Source of the DNA: Paramacrobiotus metropolitanus
Lineage: Eukaryota > Tardigrada > Eutardigrada > Parachela > Macrobiotidae
Direction of reading: 5' to 3'
NCBI RefSeq assembly: GCF_019649055.1
Contig: NW_026570227.1
Location: 1,984,001-2,048,000, forward strand
Length of the DNA: 64,000 bases
The stretch's first letter is position 1, and each line of letters starts with the position of its first letter. The position numbers were made by a program, and so were the translations under genes. The notes under the pieces are model-generated. The model was given only the letters and a program-made list of their open reading frames with translations. It made no database searches and was not told the origin of the DNA. Positions 1 through 11,677 of the stretch are shown one piece after another.

Positions 1-106
1 ACGAGACTTTAGCCTGCCAAATAGCCAAATCATTTACAATATAAGGATTTGTCTTCCGCGGACCGACTAGCCATTTTTGTCCTACATTAAAGCGATTTTT
101 GAACAG

Positions 107-1205
107 AATCCGGAAGAAAAAGTCTACGGCGAATTCTGCCAGCACGATAATTTCAATTGCGAAAAGGTCAACGGTCAGCTGTGCAGCGGTAAGACCAGAT
201 CCTGTTGTCTCCCGCTGATGGTGTTATTACGGGAGGTTGTTTTAAAGGTCACGGCAGTTGCGACAAAGGCGTCTGCTCCTGCGCCCCGGGCTGGACGGGG
301 CCGTCTTGCGCCTGCACGACCTCCCTGGAGCCCTGCAAGACCAAATCCGGGAAGGTATGCAACGGGCACGGCGTGTGCAAGTGCGGGAAATGCCACTGCA
401 ACCAGGAGGGCGAGCACCGCTACGGCGGCCCCAAGTGCCAGGAGTGCCCGTCCTGCCCAACCACGTGCCAGCGACTGGAGCGTTGCGTCGCCTGCTGGGA
501 CTTCCAGGCGGAGCAGCCGTTGGTTAACGGGTCGACGGCCTTCAAAGCCAACGTAAACCACAGCGAGAGCGGATGTCCGGCGGAATGCCTGGAGCACCGG
601 GCCACCTTCGCCGAGGTCCTCGTTGGTAAGCCGGCACTTTTGGCACCTGGTGTATGTAGATGCTAATGTGTTGTTTTTCTAGTGGATATGCCGGGCGAGC
701 GGGCCTGCTCGTACCGCGACACCAGCCAGGGATTCTGCACGGTGCACTACACGCACTACGAGAGTGACGCGACGGGTGAGCTGATCGTGGAGGTGCTAAA
801 GCAGCGAGGTACGGTGCAATGTTGGCACGCTGGCGAGGTTCGGAAGTGTTACTTGCCGGTTTGTTGCAGAGTGCCCGGTGGGCGTGAACCCCTACCTGAT
901 CGTCGGCTCGCTGGTGGCCGGCATCCTCTTCATGGGGATTATGCTGCTGTGCGCCTGGAAGGTCGTCCTCGTCGTCTACGACCGCCAGCAGGTGGCCAAG
1001 TTCGAGAAGGAGACCGCCGAGGCCTGCTTCGAGGATGTACGTTTTGCGTGTAGAAAATAATTAATGCTGATTAAGTCTGCGTGAATGACGACGCTACGTT
1101 GTGGCGCAGGTGTCGACCATCCACCAGTCGGCCACGGTGACCTACCGCAACCCCGCCTACCGCCGCAGTCTGGCCGCCCGCCAATCACGCATATCCAAGT
1201 TATGA
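107..1205 (+). CDS. Integrin beta subunit, C-terminal part (gene enters from the left edge)
   Basis: Cell-surface adhesion receptor subunit; only the last exons are present. Apparent exons are 107-188, 236-625, 683-808, 870-1036 and 1110-1205, with GT-AG junctions and consistent phases. The first two encode cysteine-rich I-EGF modules (for example CNGHGVCKCGKCHC). The third encodes the membrane-proximal beta-tail region. The fourth encodes a hydrophobic TM helix (VGSLVAGILFMGIMLLCAWK) followed by the integrin cytoplasmic signature DRQQVAKFEKE, the usual site of membrane-proximal interaction with the alpha subunit and talin. The last exon ends with an NPAY motif, the first NPxY-type phosphotyrosine-binding site, then a short basic tail and TGA at 1203-1205. 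The second NPxY seen in many beta chains is absent, so the tail is short. Which beta type it is cannot be told from this fragment. Confidence 0.9.
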
Positions 1206-2335
1206 GCCATGCCATGTGCAGCTGTTCTGTGATGTTGAACCCGGCAGCGTTTAATGCGGCACTCATGTCTGAACGAACCCAAAAGACCGTAAATTTGTAC
1301 TTTATCCCGGAAGCCAAGCCGGCAAATGCCGTCCATCTCCCGCAATATTTTTACATGTGTAATAACGGTGCTAACCTCGTACCAGATCAGCTGTCCTTTT
1401 CTAGTCCAATTTTTTATCGTGCTATCCGTGTACACGAACCGCGAGGTTGCTGCATTATAATTTTGCCGGTTTCAGGATGCTCAGTCACCGAAAAGCGCAA
1501 ATTTAGTATTCAAAACTTTATCCAAATGAGAATGCCAGGCAAACGTTCTCACTCATAGGATGTTTTTGATTTCCTGCTTTGTACAATACATATTCCCATA
1601 AATATGCTGGATGAAGTTACGAATATTCCCTAACGCCTATAATATTAACCACAGCCGATAATTCATTAATCAAAATTAGTTTCGTTATGCTCGTTTCGTT
1701 TCGAAAATTCTTTAGTTTCGTTATTTGAAATTAAAGCGGTAAATGACCTTATTTTTCTAATTGAAAGATGTCTACTTACTACTGATAAACGTTGTGCAAC
1801 AATGGCTCCAGTCGTAAGCCTGTGCCGTTCATTCCGATATACGAGTACATACAATGTAGGACTAAATGGTCGCATAGCCCCATACCCAGCATTCTGTACG
1901 CAAGCGGTGCAGTGCACTTGTACGAAACGGATATTTTGATCTCAGTCGTACAGTGCACTGCGCTGCATTCGTACTGAATGTGGAGATGTTGGGTATGCGA
2001 CCATTTTGTCCTAAGCTGTACTTCTATGTATGAACACTGTACAGATGCTACGCACTGGCGCATAACGTGCACGTGAAAATTAGATAAATTTGCGGCGCAT
2101 ACAGCCGGCGACATCACGCAGACCACGGCTGAATGGCAACAATGCCAGTAGTTACGCGCAGCGCGGCGATGAGCAAGAAGGGAAGTTGCCGCACAATCGC
2201 CGTTACATCACGACCTTCACACTCGGCAAACGCCGGCAGCTTTTGCGCTGGAGAACACAACCCGATCAGTCTATTTTCCTTTTCGACTGCAGCCAGGAAA
2301 TATCACTGGAATTTCTTTAGCGGATATATACAATC
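1206..2335. other. Intergenic spacer between integrin and GRL-A
   Basis: I see no convincing gene here. It holds a foldback element (about 1858-2012, listed separately) and the presumed promoter region of the GRL gene that starts at 2336. Confidence 0.5.
1858..2012. repeat. Foldback (inverted-repeat) element 1
   Basis: The arm 1858-1923 (AGGACTAAATGGTCGCATA...) is the imperfect reverse complement of 1947-2012 (...TATGCGACCATTTTGTCCT), with a spacer of about 23 nt. Both strands read the same short open frames because of this symmetry. The similarity fades outward around GTACAT/GTACTT. It looks like a MITE or a structured RNA hairpin. No clear target duplication is visible. Confidence 0.65.
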
Positions 2336-3073
2336 ATGTCGGACGATTTCGAGAACGACCTGACCGGTTCCTACGTGCGCTTCGTCGGCGACGGCCTGGA
2401 CGGCGAAGTGTCCATCTCTCCGTCTCCGGAAGGGGGCGCTCCTATCCGGAAACCCGTCTCCCCCAGCGAGGACAACCTCCAACGCCTGTACGCCCTCTTC
2501 CGACCGTTGCGACTGGTGATGGGATGTCTGGGCCTATGGCACCCCTCCCTCGACGACCTCCAACAGGCCCCGCCCGCTCACCGCTGCACCTCCACCACCC
2601 GCTTCCTCTTCCTGGGCCTCTCCGTTGCCAACATGACGTACAGTTTCTGCAACTTCGCCCTACTCTTCCTGTCGCGCCCCGCCGGCCGCATCACCTCCTG
2701 GGAGTGGAGCGTCTACGTCGTCCTGGTCATCTGGCCGCTGCAGGCCTGTCTCATGACCTTGCTCCATTTTTGGCTGTTTGAATGGGAGTTTGTCGGGGCC
2801 CTGTGGCGCGTGTGGGCGGAAGCGGTGACGGTTCGCATCGGGGCGGAACAGTGGGAGCGGCTCGGACGGCTGCGGAATCTGTATATGGCCGGTGCCGGTA
2901 AGTGTCGGATGACCGGGTAGTCTGGTTAATTCCGATGACAAACGAGAATCTGCTGAACAGCCAACGGTCTTTAATATACAGCTCTCGATATATGTTACAT
3001 TTACGCCATGACCTTGTAATCGTATATACGCTATTTATACGCCGCAAACATATTTACGTATTTACGTATACGA

Positions 3074-3267
3074 GTGGATGTCGGAAGCGCACCTAGATAA
3101 TCCCCTGTATTGCTGCCGTCACCCACCTGGAGTGTGACGTTACGGCAGTACATATGGCTAAATATGGCGCAGTACATAAGCACCATGTACAGCCACAGCG
3201 TCATGCTCCAGCCTGCTGACGGCAGCAAGTACAGGGATTATTTAGGCGAGCCACTGACATCCCCTCT
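3074..3267. repeat. Foldback element 2 inside GRL-A intron 1
   Basis: Arms 3074-3157 and 3183-3267 are imperfect reverse complements. For example, CCTGTATTGCTGCCGTCA pairs with TGACGGCAGCAAGTACAGG. The spacer is about 25 nt. Short open frames on the two strands encode near-identical peptides because of the symmetry. It differs in sequence from the foldback at 1858. It may be a MITE or a hairpin precursor. Confidence 0.7.
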
Positions 3268-3289
3268 TATACTGTATATTAACGTTATA

Positions 3290-3440
3290 TAAGCGCCGTG
3301 ACCTTTCGGTTATATATACGCCGTATTTACGTACATGTATATTAAAGTTATATACGTCGTGACCTTTTGGTTGTATATACGCTATATATACGCCGTATAT
3401 ATATTTACGTTATATGTACACCGTGACCTTTCGGTTGTAG
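3290..3440. repeat. Degenerate tandem repeat with GTGACCTTT cores
   Basis: Three units of about 60 bp, each with CGTGACCTTTCGGTT or CGTGACCTTTTGGTT followed by TATATACGC-rich sequence. The last unit runs directly into the splice acceptor at 3439-3440. The same octamer recurs in many other introns of the window. Confidence 0.6.
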
Positions 3441-4793
3441 TGGCCGCGACGGCGTTGCTGACCGGCTTCGTCCTCATCGGGATGACCAGTTCCGGTCAAG
3501 CCGGCGCCTTTCTGCACACCTTCCTGAGCTTCGACTTCAGTACGCCGCTGATGGTGGTCAACTTCACGGTGCTTACCATGGTCATCGTGGCCACCGCCTC
3601 CTTCACCACCGTCTTCTTCGTCCTGCACTGCCACATCGTCGCCGGCTCCTTAATGTCGGTGTATGCCAGCATGGAACGCCGGGTGACCAACAACACCGTC
3701 TTCACCGAGAACGTGCTGGTAAAATTAAGTCTAAATTTGTGGGGTGTTTCGGAAAATTAAGGATGAAGTTGCCTGTAGGTCGGGGAGCGCGACATGTCGG
3801 TGCTGGAGTACTTCCGGCAGCAGCGCAACTGGAGCAAGAAAATGGTGGACGCCATGGACCGCGCCTTCCGCCACATCTCTTCCTCAACTACCTGGCCAAT
3901 GTGCCGCTTATCGTCTTCATCATGTACGCGCTGATCACGCACATCCGCGACAATCCCCTGATGATCGGCGCCTGCTGCGTCAGTATCCTGGCGGCCTTCG
4001 CGCAGGTGGCCGCCGTCTCCTTTGCCGCTGCCTGGATCCATAAATGGGTAACGCTGGCCATTGCAAAATTACAGTATCCCGCTTATACTTTAATTAAATA
4101 GCCAGTTGATTCACAGGCCAGCAAACCGAAAGAATTGCTTCATGATATGCGCATCCCCAAAGGTCAATATCCCAACCTATCCGACACCGCTTCTGTAAGT
4201 TTTTCTCAAACAGCGAATTTAGTTTAGTTGTTGTTAAATGAAATTCTCCCTGCGGCTGTTTATAGAAAGTTTATATTTTTGGGCTTGTTTATGATAAGAC
4301 GTTGCTTTTCTAATGTTTAAATTTTTACTAACAGGTAGTGTACCCGCGCTTGCAGCTGTTGTTTATTGAGTGGCTAGTGCTACATGTATGTTTATCAATG
4401 CTAACATGCGCAACGTCTATCGTATACACATTTTAGGTGCAAAAATTACTTTTGAAACAGCAATATTTTTTCCAGCTGACGTTGCTGCTGGACGAAGTGG
4501 GCGAAGAGTACATCGGTGTGACCGCGTGGCGCCTTGTGGTCATCACCAAGAAATTTATCGTCACGGTACGGTTCTGCAATTCCTGCTAAAAAATTTCCAG
4601 AATATTTAAATGCGTGTTTACAAATATTATTATATTGCAGGCGCTGGGTCTGATAATCAGCTACATCATTATCCTCTACGAATTCGGCCACCTCAACGAA
4701 GTGCTGCAACACGTGGAGGAGCTCAGCGCCAGCACGAAGCGCATCACCAGCCACCTCCAGGGGACGCAGTTAGGCGCTCGCAATGCCACATAA

Positions 4794-5639
4794 AACGCGT
4801 ATCGTCACTTTGACCGGGATTGCATGAGTTAATCAACCGGAAACGGAAATAAGTGCAGTACAGTGCAATAAGAAGTACAGTACAGACTAAACACCGGCTG
4901 TTCCTCTAAGAATTATTTTTAATTTGATTTTAAGGCACCAACTATAGTGTCTGGTTGTAGTCGTGAGAAGTTGGAATGGAAATAAGTTACGGTATGTTTA
5001 GTACAATAGTAATGACGAAGCATCTGTCAGTGTTTGCTCTGAACCGGCGCTATTTCTTTATTGCTTATTATTACACTGAAAAACTGCACATTGTACTGGC
5101 GTGTTTGACGAGTAAGCGCCGTCGGGATGATTAAATTTATGGCTGGCAGAATAAAGAAAGCAGTTAGTGGAATGTCGTATATATGTACTTTACGATCCGG
5201 CAGTGTATAGTACAGACTACGGAGTAAAACGAGTTTAGCGTGATTCACAAAAAACTCCACCGGTTAATAAACATCAAGCGGTGCTACCTGAATCAGCTCA
5301 CCTATTCTGGCGCTACTGCTACTGGCGTATTAAGCCGGTACACGCGCACTCGCACACCTTATCGTCAGCTTAATTGCCCATGTACACAGAATCATACAAC
5401 GGTGTAAAAAGCAGCGAGCTATCTTTAAGACAGCGGACGTATGCCAGACCGGTAACGCGCGGCAGCGGAAGTGATTACACATGAAATCATATTGATCAAA
5501 TATTGATGCTGACTGTGTGACGCGGCGTTATCCCAGCTGCGGCTGTGATCTTCCCTGCCTGTTATTGCTCAATCCCGTGCGCCTAAACGCCGCTTGTCCC
5601 TCTAAGAATTAAGTACCCGCGCTTCGGTAATTCGCCAGG
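4794..5639. other. Spacer between GRL-A and GRL-B
   Basis: No gene seen. The phrase CCTCTAAGAATTA occurs at both ends of this spacer (about 4905 and 5600), which could be a remnant of the tandem duplication that produced A and B. Confidence 0.4.
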
Positions 5640-8600
5640 ATGGTGCACATGGAGATGGAGTTGGCGCCGCACCACAAGCACCACCACCACTCCGGCGAGA
5701 ACACCACCATCCACCTGCGCGACGCCCTGAAGGACGAGCACAGCGAGAAGGAGTACGACCAGATCCACCGGCTCTTCCGGCCGGTGATGATCGTCCTGGG
5801 CCTGCTGGGACTGTGGCATCCCAGTCCCCGCGAGTGCTCCGACGATATACCGGAAAGGTACCGGTTTAGTCGCGCCGCGCGCTGGTTCTTCATCTTCTGC
5901 TCGGTGTGCAATTTCTCCTTCACGCTGGCCAATTTTATTATGCTGTTGGTGGCGCATCCCGCCACGCAGATGCGGCATCTGACGTATAATGTGTATATTA
6001 TCTTGACGGTGTGGTCGGCGTACGCGTGCGTCCTGTCCATGCTGCACTTCCGGATTTGCGAGAAGGGTTGGTTGTTTGAGATGTGGGAGCTGTGGGTGTA
6101 CTGGGCACGGCTGCCGCGATACAGAAATTGGGATCGGATGAAGAATGTCAGGAATTTGTACCTGATCGTTGCAGGTAATGCAACGTAAATTACGTAATTT
6201 AATATAAATAATATATACTAAAATATATATATATTATAAAAATATAAAAATATATAATTATTAAGATATATATAAATAAATATATATATATATATATATA
6301 TAATATAATATATAATATAATAATATATATACCGATGTAATAATATATATACCGAATATCATAATATATATATATCGTTTTGGTACCGAATCAGCTTTCT
6401 ACCATTTTTTTCAAATTTTAAAATGAATTTCAAAAATTTTAAAAATTAATTTAAAATTTGAAAAAAATGGTAGAAATGACCAAAATGATCTTCATAGTAA
6501 TGTGCGTTTTCGTGCAAAATTTGAAGAGCATCGGTTCATAATGAGACTTTTGGTACACCTCCGCGCGTTTAAACTTTTGGAACTTTATTTCCACTAATAT
6601 CTCCCGAACCGGATGTTGCGCGCACACACGGTTTTTTCGCCTATGTATACGAATCCTTTGGCTACAAAATATCATAAAACCATGCAAAAAAGAGTTTGGG
6701 AATGCGCGACAGCGAAAGTTGCCGTGGATGTATTCAAATTTTGTGCTATGTACCGGGCCAAATCCCTTAATTTAATTTATCATTTCTTCGATTTACCGTT
6801 TTTCAAAGAAAATTAATTGCAATTATTTTTTGACGAGTTCGCGTGCGGGATTTTAGAATTTGAGTTTCCAATTGAGTTTTTGCTTGAAAGTAGGGTGTCA
6901 TAATTATATGGTTAAGAACTCATACTTCCGTGATGGCTCAGTTTTGCACGGTTTTAACGCACTACACGACTGGAAATTCTTTTGGACACCGTGATAATCG
7001 TAACAGTATTTTAATGAACAACCATTGTTATGCATGCACTCAACTGTTATTTGTTGGACGAGGAATTAAGGTAGCCGCAGGGAGTTTATATTCCGTACGC
7101 GCGAGTACATTTTGCAGTACACACACCGGCTGCTTGACATGCACAACCGGTTCTCTCGCATCAACAAACACGGCTGTATAATGCACGAGAATGCCGGCTG
7201 ATCATCCACGGCATTCCGTGCGACACATGTATCATTAGCCGGCAGCTACCGGCATCGTCCTGATGGGAATGTTAACGCCGACAAAATTCATAATTATGTA
7301 ATGAGAAATATATATGTTGCAGCGGCCGTGACCATAGCGCCGACGGTGATCGTGGGTGTCGGCCAGGGCGGCGCCCATCCAGGGGAGTTTCTGGAGAAGA
7401 GCGTGCTGCGGACGCTGGAGAAGAGCACGCCGGCGCTGGACCACATCCTCTTCTCCATCGATCTGACGGCGCTGACCTTTATCATGTACGGCACGGCCGC
7501 CTTCACCACCGCCTTCTTTCTTACGCAGTGCCTTATCGTCCGCGAGGAGCTGTGTGCGTTATACGAGATGATCGAGGAAAAGCTGGATACCGGCAAAGTC
7601 TGGAACAACGTCCGCGTAAGTCCGTCAACGCCCTGTTAAACAAAAGTCGCCCTTACGGACATTTTTGATACGACATAATCACTATAAATAGTTTTGTAAA
7701 TATTGGCCAATCATATATGTGCACCGAGACGTTTGGTTTTTATTACAATGCATTTGTCAATCTATATATGTGCGGGTGACCTTTGGTATACAATAGATGC
7801 ATTTTTTATCAGGCAATAGCCAATTAACATAACAAACAAGCCGGCACTGATAGGCACTAATAAAAGATGTATTAATTAACTGGTATATATACACCGTGAC
7901 CTTTAGGAGCACGACGAGGAGATCTCGGTGCTGGAGCAGCTGCGGCGGCGCCGGCTGGAGTGCCGCAACATGGTGGAGGCCATGGACAAGACCTTCGAGC
8001 ACACGGCCTTCCTCAGCATCTTCGCCAACGTCCCGCTCATCGTCTTCATCGCCTACGCCATCATGGTCCACCCCCACGCCAACATCTTCGTCCACGGACT
8101 CTGCGTCATCGCGTTGCTCCTGTCGCTGTTCCAGGTCTTCGCCGTCAGTATCGGCGCGGCATGGATCAACAAATGGGTACGGTGGAGTTTGCGCGACTTT
8201 CGCGGGAATGTATATAATTATAACAATTTTGCAGGCGGACGCTCCCAAACGACTCCTTCATACCCTGAAGATCCACAATTATTTAAAGATGACCCGCCCT
8301 AATCAAGCCAGTGTAGGAAATGTGACCTTGGATTCTTTTGTGATCTTTCTTAAAGAAATTTTTTTCCTTGCAGTTGTCGCTGTTTTTGAGCGAGCTGACG
8401 TCGGAATCGCTGGGCATTACGGCATGGGAACTCACCATTATCACTAAGGAGTTTGTCGCAACGGTAATTGTTTTTTGCAGTGTTATGAGAGATGTGCCTA
8501 ATGGGATTGTACATGCAGGTAATTGGTTTGGCCGTCAGCTACATCATCGTGCTGTATGAGTTTGGCCACATGAACGAGCTGATCGACAAGACGGAGGAGA

Positions 8601-8683
8601 TCAGTCACCGGCTGAGGAATCTCACGGCGCTGACCGTGGGCGAAAGCGGTTTGGAAATGTCGGAAGGCGGCGAAACGGAATGA
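5640..8683 (+). CDS. Gustatory-receptor-like 7TM protein, GRL-B
   Basis: Intact paralogue of GRL-A and probably a plasma-membrane chemosensory receptor or channel. Exons: 5640-6174, 7323-7615, 7907-8176, 8235-8312, 8374-8463, 8519-8683. All junctions are GT-AG and all phases close (phase 1, then 0,0,0,0). The protein starts with a His-rich segment, then TM1 and GLWHPS, and has seven hydrophobic segments. TM7 lies in the last exon (SYIIVLYEF), at the place of the TYhhhhhQF signature of arthropod gustatory receptors. In that family the N terminus is cytoplasmic. The 78-nt and 90-nt exons match GRL-A exactly in length. The large first intron holds an AT-rich tract and an inverted repeat. The start at 5640 is the first ATG of the frame; a second Met lies four codons on (positions 1 and 4, MVHMEM). 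Confidence 0.8.
6185..6390. repeat. AT-rich (TA)n low-complexity tract
   Basis: Almost pure TA/TAA sequence in GRL-B intron 1, ending with partial repeats around ACCGATGTAATAATATATAT and ACCGAATATCATAATATATA. Confidence 0.8.
6399..6473. repeat. Perfect 22-bp inverted repeat
   Basis: 6399-6420 is an exact reverse complement of 6452-6473 (arms CTACCATTTTTTTCAAATTT + TA), separated by a 31-nt AT-rich loop. It sits in GRL-B intron 1 next to the TA tract. Confidence 0.85.
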
Positions 8684-9381
8684 TGAACGGGACTGACTGC
8701 TGTACAGACTATCCTTCCATAACGAAATGCTGATTTTGTAGTTCAGAATCTGACATGTCAGGCACTCCTCTTGCCGTATCTGTGATACTACAACGTGCCC
8801 TTTTACTCGAACAAATAATACTCCTTCTACAAATTTATCACTTAGTGGTTTCATAAAAGATGATGTTAGTTAATGTATTGCGCTCTTTAACTGAATAAGC
8901 AAGTCCTTTCGGTGATAAAAGATTTTATCCTTTGATTGAGTGACAATCTCCGCAAACAGCGCACATACTGTATGTGTATGAAGAAAATAAAAAGCGAATT
9001 TCAGAAACCAGGTTAGCGATCACAGCACAGTTCATTTCCAGATTTTTGATTCCGAGGTAAAATCAAGGGGATGTGGATTATACACACTATTACACAGTCT
9101 TAAATTAATAGAATGAGAATGTTTCGGTTCTGTGCATTCACGTACACTCCATTCTGATTAAAATCAGTACGCCGCGGTGCTAATACGTACAGCAAGTACA
9201 GTCCGCATATAAGATAACTACAGGAACTGCAGCAAGTTTGAACAAAAATTAGGTAGCGGGATGTGTTGGTGAAAAAAAGCGGCGGGATAAATTATTAATG
9301 CTGACAAGTGGTTACTACGAAAGGCATATAAGTCACGTTATAAGTCACGTGACCGGTTCGACCTTCCAACGCCCCCAACAC
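8684..9381. other. Spacer between GRL-B and the minus-strand GPCR
   Basis: No gene seen. It contains AATAAA-like sequence near 8987, which could serve GRL-B polyadenylation. Confidence 0.35.
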
Positions 9382-10367
9382 TCATCTCCGGCATCGCAGC
9401 CGGTCGACACACGCCCGGCGTAGATCGTCCAGCGAGGCGATAAACAGCAGCGGATCCAGCAGGGAATGCAGCATCTTCAGCAGATTCCCGGTGCGATAGA
9501 AGACCGAATTATCCTGCAGACTGGGAGCCAAGTAATAGGCGTTCAGCGGCGTCCAGCAGATGACCACGCTGACCGTTAGTAAAACCAACACACGAGACTG
9601 TTCTGCCGCTTCACCCGCTTCTCCGCGTCCGGGTCGGTACTGCCGGTGCCGGTAGCCTTGTGGGTGGAGTCGGTGGGCGGGGCCTGGGACGTCTGCACCC
9701 GCCGGAAGTTGGCGCGGTGGACCAGCAACACCGGGCACAGCAGGACGATGAGCACTTCCGGCACGACGAGGAAGATGACGTTGAAGGCCAACGTCCACTC
9801 TGCAAAACCGCGTTGCTCCAGATTGAACAAGCAGAAAGCGATGTGGAAAGGTTTATGCTTGTAAAGAGTGTCGAGGATGACGACCGGGAGGACAGAGCCG
9901 ACGATGATGACCCCGGTGACCGTGCACACCATCACCGCTACGCGGCGGGTATGGCGCAGCCGGTAGGAGTGTGGTTGCAGTAATGCCCATAACCGGTTGA
10001 GGCCGACGAAGAGGTGGAGCAGCGGGACGAAGGCCACGGCCGTCTGGCGCAGGAAGCTGCTGATGACGCAGTAGACGGTGAACTGCAGCGGTGCCACGAA
10101 ACGGTCCTTGATGGCGACGGTCAGCGGGTTCTGGCACCAGGCGTTGACGATATTGCCGGCGGCCAGGACGATCAGATAGACGGCGAAGGAGGTGCGTAGG
10201 GGGCGCTCCAGGATGAAGATGACCAGGAAGAAGCCGTTGAGGAGGATGGTCAGCAGGCAGATGGCCATTGTGCTGATCTGCACCGGGTTGACGTCGGCCA
10301 GCAGCTTCCAGGAAAAGTAGGCGGAGCTCTGGTGACTGCTGGTGTTGCTCGATAGATTACTCGACAT
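9382..10367 (-). pseudogene. Rhodopsin-like GPCR paralogue with a one-base frameshift
   Basis: Single-exon 7TM receptor on the minus strand, closely similar to the intact gene at 13534-14520. The N terminus has glycosylation sequons (NLSS, NTSS). TM1-TM6 follow, with shared motifs such as RPLRTSFAVYLIVLAAGNIV. The DRY position reads NRLWAL and the NPxxY position reads LDPLLF, so both canonical class A motifs are altered. Near 9588-9592, just before TM6, one base is missing relative to the paralogue. The frame then runs to a stop at about 9576. The correct continuation (TM6, TM7 and C tail) lies in the next frame and ends at 9382. It is a pseudogene or an assembly error. The translated flanks are otherwise well preserved, so any loss is recent. 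Ligand unknown. Confidence 0.75.
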
Positions 10368-10476
10368 TTTAATTGCGGAGTAATTATAATCAGAGTCGCA
10401 CGCGGGTTTTCTTAAAGCAAATCGGGAAACGGATGGATTATCTAGAGCAAAAACTGCAAAAGTGGTAAAGGTCACG

Positions 10477-11677
10477 TTGCAGGCGGTGTGTGATGTATAC
10501 GGAATTCGAAGCGCAAAAAGCGCGATAGTATTAGTAGCGACATTAAGTAGATGAATAAGCTAACTAAGCCGACCCTTTGGCACTTGCCCTGCATTTTAAA
10601 GGTCACAGCAAGGAATTCCGAGAAATGTTTTGGCTTGATGGAATGTCGTCCCGTTGCTGCGGCGGATCGGCTGGCCTGGCGCGCCCGTGGGCGAAAATAT
10701 AATCCTGAGGATCAAGACCAACTCCCCCATGGTGTGTATTACGCTGGCCTTTCTCTTCCACGGTGAAGAAACCCGCGTGCATGGCAATGGCAAACAACCG
10801 AACGGAGGGGCGGGTTGTTGACAAGTGCTCGAAGAAGAGAAAGATTACTCGACCTTGGAATCCTTTTCATATCCTAATGTATCTGCCTGTCTTTAGAAAT
10901 AATATACATGTATGTAAACGCACCACAACAACATAACGCGCAATATGACAGGCGTGCGGTATAGGGTATACCCACGTGACTGATTAATCCTAGATTAAGG
11001 GAAGTGTCCCCAGACATGCTGCGACACGTGCACTTTCGCTTTCGCTCACTCCCGAACACTTTTCTGTCTGCTGCAGCCGTTGCAGGCGGTGTGTGATGTA
11101 TACGGAATTCGAAGCGCAAAAAGCGCGATAGTATTAGTAGCGACATTAAGTAGATGAATAAGCTAACTAAGCCGACCCTTTGGCACTTGCCCTGCATTTT
11201 AAAGGTCACAGCAAGGAATTCCGAGAAATGTTTTGGCTTGATGGAATGTCGTCCCGTTGCTGCGGCGGATCGGCTGGCCTGGCGCGCCCGTGGGCGAATA
11301 TATAATCCTGAGGATCAAGACCAACTCCCCCATGGTGTGTATTACGCTGGCCTTTCTCTTCCACGGTGAAGAAACCCGCGTGCATGGCACTGGCAAACAA
11401 CCGAACCGAGGGGCGGGTTGTTGACAAGTGCTCGAAGAAGAGAAAGATTACTCGACCTTGGAATCCTCTTTCATATCCTAAATGCATTTGCCTGTCTTTA
11501 GAAATAATACACATGTATGTAAACGCGCCACAACAACATAACGCGCAATTTGACAGGCGTGCGGTATACCCACGTGACTGATTAATCCTAGATTAAGGGA
11601 AATGTCCCCATACATGGTACGACACGTGCACTGTCGCTTTCGCTCACTCCCGAACACTTTTCTGTCTGCTGCAGCCG
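10477..11677. repeat. 603-bp tandem duplication, two copies
   Basis: Copy 1 is 10477-11079 and copy 2 is 11080-11677. They are almost identical apart from scattered substitutions and small indels, such as a shortened GGTATAGGGTATACCC. Both copies start TTGCAGGCGGTGTGTGATG and end CTGCAGCCG. The unit begins about 110 bp upstream of the minus-strand GPCR start. Each copy contains the same 71-codon open frame, which I regard as chance. Confidence 0.9.

Larger units (their letters stand above)
2336..4793 (+). pseudogene. Gustatory-receptor-like 7TM protein, GRL-A (one-base frameshift in exon 3)
   Basis: Chemoreceptor-like plasma-membrane protein. Exons: 2336-2897, 3441-3718, 3779-4047, 4117-4194, 4476-4565, 4641-4793; intron 1 is phase 1, the others phase 0. 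The N-terminal exon carries TM1 followed by the motif GLWHPS, shared with the neighbouring genes. The last exon carries SYIIILYEF, which resembles the TYhhhhhQF signature of TM7 in insect gustatory receptors. Exon 3 is 269 nt where the paralogue at 7907-8176 has 270. The frame breaks near 3877-3881 and protein similarity resumes in the next frame (FLNYLANVPLIVF). Either this is a pseudogene or one base is missing from the assembly. Family assignment rests on the C-terminal motif, topology and exon pattern; ligand unknown. Confidence 0.7.

Noticed and set aside
77-597. Long open frames in other phases and on the minus strand over the integrin exons
   Set aside because: They are GC-rich shadow frames. 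The integrin frame alone has EGF cysteines, a TM helix, the cytoplasmic signature and splice junctions in phase.
10551-11396. 71-codon open frame present in both tandem copies
   Set aside because: Its conservation only reflects the recent duplication. There is no start context, splice signal or recognisable protein, and the minus strand is equally open.
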